Shown here one piece after another: positions 7,445 to 8,405 of a stretch of 8,405 bases of DNA (positions are counted from its first letter, which is position 1; every line of letters begins with the position of its first letter). The stretch comes from Bacteroidales bacterium (GTDB lineage: Bacteria; Bacteroidota; Bacteroidia; Bacteroidales; UBA932): positions 1-8,405 of the forward strand of contig SFJB01000076.1 in the NCBI GenBank assembly GCA_004555145.1, read 5' to 3'. The notes under the pieces were generated by a model. It was given only the letters and a program-made list of their open reading frames with translations. It searched no databases and was not told where the DNA came from. The translations under genes were made by a program, and so were the position numbers.

Positions 7445-8179
7445 CTATTCGTTTATATCCACCTGGCCTAATTCCACGTCAGTGACGCTATCGTCAAAGC
7501 TGATGCTTATTGTCCCGGAGCCGATATTCGGGGCATCGATCTTTAACGTGTAGCAGCTGGCGGAATTGAGATTCTTGAATTCCACGTTCACGAGGCTCTG
7601 CTCCTTGCCCGCCTGATTGGTCAGGGTGCCGGAGAGGGAAAATCCGGTAGCATCGACAAAAGCGGCCCTGGTCTCTCCCTTGACAAAATGGATGGATGTG
7701 CCGGCCTGGGTGGTGAGGGTAAAACTGTAGTCGCTGTAGTAGTTTCTGAACGCATCCGTGGTCGCAATCTTCACGAGGCAGTTTGCGAGCTTCACCGTGA
7801 CGGTGACGGTTTTAGGATTCGCATCCGTGATGGCAAAAGCCTCCGAACCTTCGAAACAAGGCTTGTCGAAGCCTTCCTCCAGGCAGGAACCATAAAGCGC
7901 CTTTGCGGTATAGTTTCCAAGACGCAGGGTCAGAGGCTCACCGGCAACGGCGGGCGTGGTGTCGTCATTGGAGTCCACAACGGAAAAGTTGAAGGCACTC
8001 GCCTGAGGAAGTGCGGTGTAGTCCGATACGGAAGATTTAGTCGAAACGTCCATCAAATCGTCTTGCGCTTTCAGTTGGAGACAGAGCGTTCCTGTCCCCT
8101 GACCTTGCTTGGTGCAGGCCGGCAAGAGGGCAATCGCCGAGAGTAGCGCGATCGCCAGTTGGAATTTCCTGTTTTTCAT
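7445..8179 (-). CDS. Small lipoprotein consisting of a DUF4493-like module
   Basis: Predicted 244-residue lipoprotein. The signal MKNRKFQLAIALLSAIALLPAC ends in lipobox LPAC, with C22 lipidated. The rest is one beta-rich module of DUF4493 type: TGTLCLQLKA strand, an STKSS segment at 46-50, LTLRLGNYTAKALYG, EAFAITDANPKTVTVTVKL, and closing GTISISFDDSVTDVEL. The same order of strands occurs in the N-terminal halves of the next two genes, so this is the shortest form of the set. It has five cysteines after the lipidated one (33, 99, 108, 134, 209); C99 and C108 flank a loop and could pair. The ATG at 8179-8177 overlaps the TGA of the upstream gene (8178-8176) as ATGA, and the following 20 upstream bases are A-rich without a Shine-Dalgarno, so translation is probably coupled. 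Role unknown; surface or periplasmic accessory of the same assembly is inferred. Confidence 0.86.
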   Translation of the reverse strand: MKNRKFQLAIALLSAIALLPACTKQGQGTGTLCLQLKAQDDLMDVSTKSSVSDYTALPQASAFNFSVVDSNDDTTPAVAGEPLTLRLGNYTAKALYGSCLEEGFDKPCFEGSEAFAITDANPKTVTVTVKLANCLVKIATTDAFRNYYSDYSFTLTTQAGTSIHFVKGETRAAFVDATGFSLSGTLTNQAGKEQSLVNVEFKNLNSASCYTLKIDAPNIGSGTISISFDDSVTDVELGQVDINE

Positions 8180-8405
8180 TTTGTTATTGTTACTTTTATA
8201 TTGTCAATGTATAGCCAGTAGGTACCGTTGGTTCCTAACCAATTATGCTCCGGGGCGGTCCTAATCGAAAGTCTCTTACTTGAGTCCATATCATCGAGTA
8301 CCAGCTCGTATGTCTTGTCTATGTTGGTATAGGAACCTGTAGTCTCATTAATATAGAATGAAGCAGGGAAGGTTCCGCTTTCACTGCCGCTCTTCAAGGC
8401 ACCGG
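8176..8405 (-). CDS. C-terminal fragment of an unidentified secreted protein
   Basis: The frame is open at the right edge and runs for 75 residues to TGA at 8178-8176. The 5' part lies outside the window, so the product cannot be named. The visible part is beta-rich: TFPASFYINETTG, TYELVLDDMD, KRLSIRTAPEHNW, and a final YWLYIDNIKVTITK. The ending YIDNIKV resembles the last strand of the two PCMD domains nearby ([16 protein letters not shown]) and of jelly-roll binding modules in general, so a carbohydrate-binding type or PCMD-like beta-sandwich is plausible but unproven. No start codon is proposed: the true start must lie upstream. The 4-base overlap with the next gene puts it in the same operon. 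Confidence 0.75.
   Translation of the reverse strand, partial: GALKSGSESGTFPASFYINETTGSYTNIDKTYELVLDDMDSSKRLSIRTAPEHNWLGTNGTYWLYIDNIKVTITK

Noticed and set aside
4367..8179. Type V fimbrial operon (FimA/Mfa1 type)
   Set aside because: The TK segments and beta modules are reminiscent of fimbrillins, but the C-terminal PCMD and FN3-like domains and the two barrels do not fit known fimbrial operons. A distant fold relation remains possible.
1221..8405. Polysaccharide utilisation locus (SusC/SusD type)
   Set aside because: No TonB-dependent receptor, SusD-like protein, glycoside hydrolase or regulator is visible, and the two barrels are far too small for SusC.

Overview
The window looks like chromosomal DNA from a member of the Bacteroidales (gut-type Bacteroidetes). 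The evidence is a series of lipoproteins of families largely confined to that group (DUF4493-type and PCMD-type), small outer-membrane beta-barrels of Bacteroidetes type, a cysteinyl-tRNA synthetase with the KMGKS form of the KMSKS loop, start sites that mostly lack a Shine-Dalgarno sequence, and a match to the Bacteroidetes -7 promoter element (TAnnTTTG). Genus cannot be set from the sequence alone. Family names are from pattern recognition; no database search was possible.

All genes lie on the minus strand, so transcription runs from high to low coordinates. In that order: the last 75 codons of an unidentified secreted protein (8405-8176); a lipoprotein with a DUF4493-like module (8179-7445); a lipoprotein with a DUF4493-like module plus a C-terminal Ig-like beta domain (7440-6193); a large lipoprotein with DUF4493-like, FN3-like and PCMD modules (6178-4367); two related outer-membrane beta-barrel proteins (4365-3625 and 3621-2827); a second PCMD lipoprotein with a different N-terminal half (2825-1221); and cysS (1171 to the left edge, truncated). 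The seven envelope genes overlap by 4 bases or are 1 to 14 bases apart, so they almost certainly form one operon whose 5' end lies beyond the right edge. cysS follows after 49 bases, which hold a candidate promoter of its own and no visible terminator.

Taken together, the envelope genes look like a cell-surface assembly: four lipoproteins built from repeated beta-sandwich modules, two of them sharing a WWCSGN...GDYFTG PCMD domain, with two paralogous outer-membrane barrels encoded between the two PCMD genes. No SusC/SusD pair, recognisable enzyme or regulator lies in the window. The function is unknown. Adhesion, glycan binding or a surface complex anchored through the barrels are inferences. 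There is no stretch over 300 bases without a gene, and I saw no tRNA, rRNA, CRISPR array or insertion sequence.
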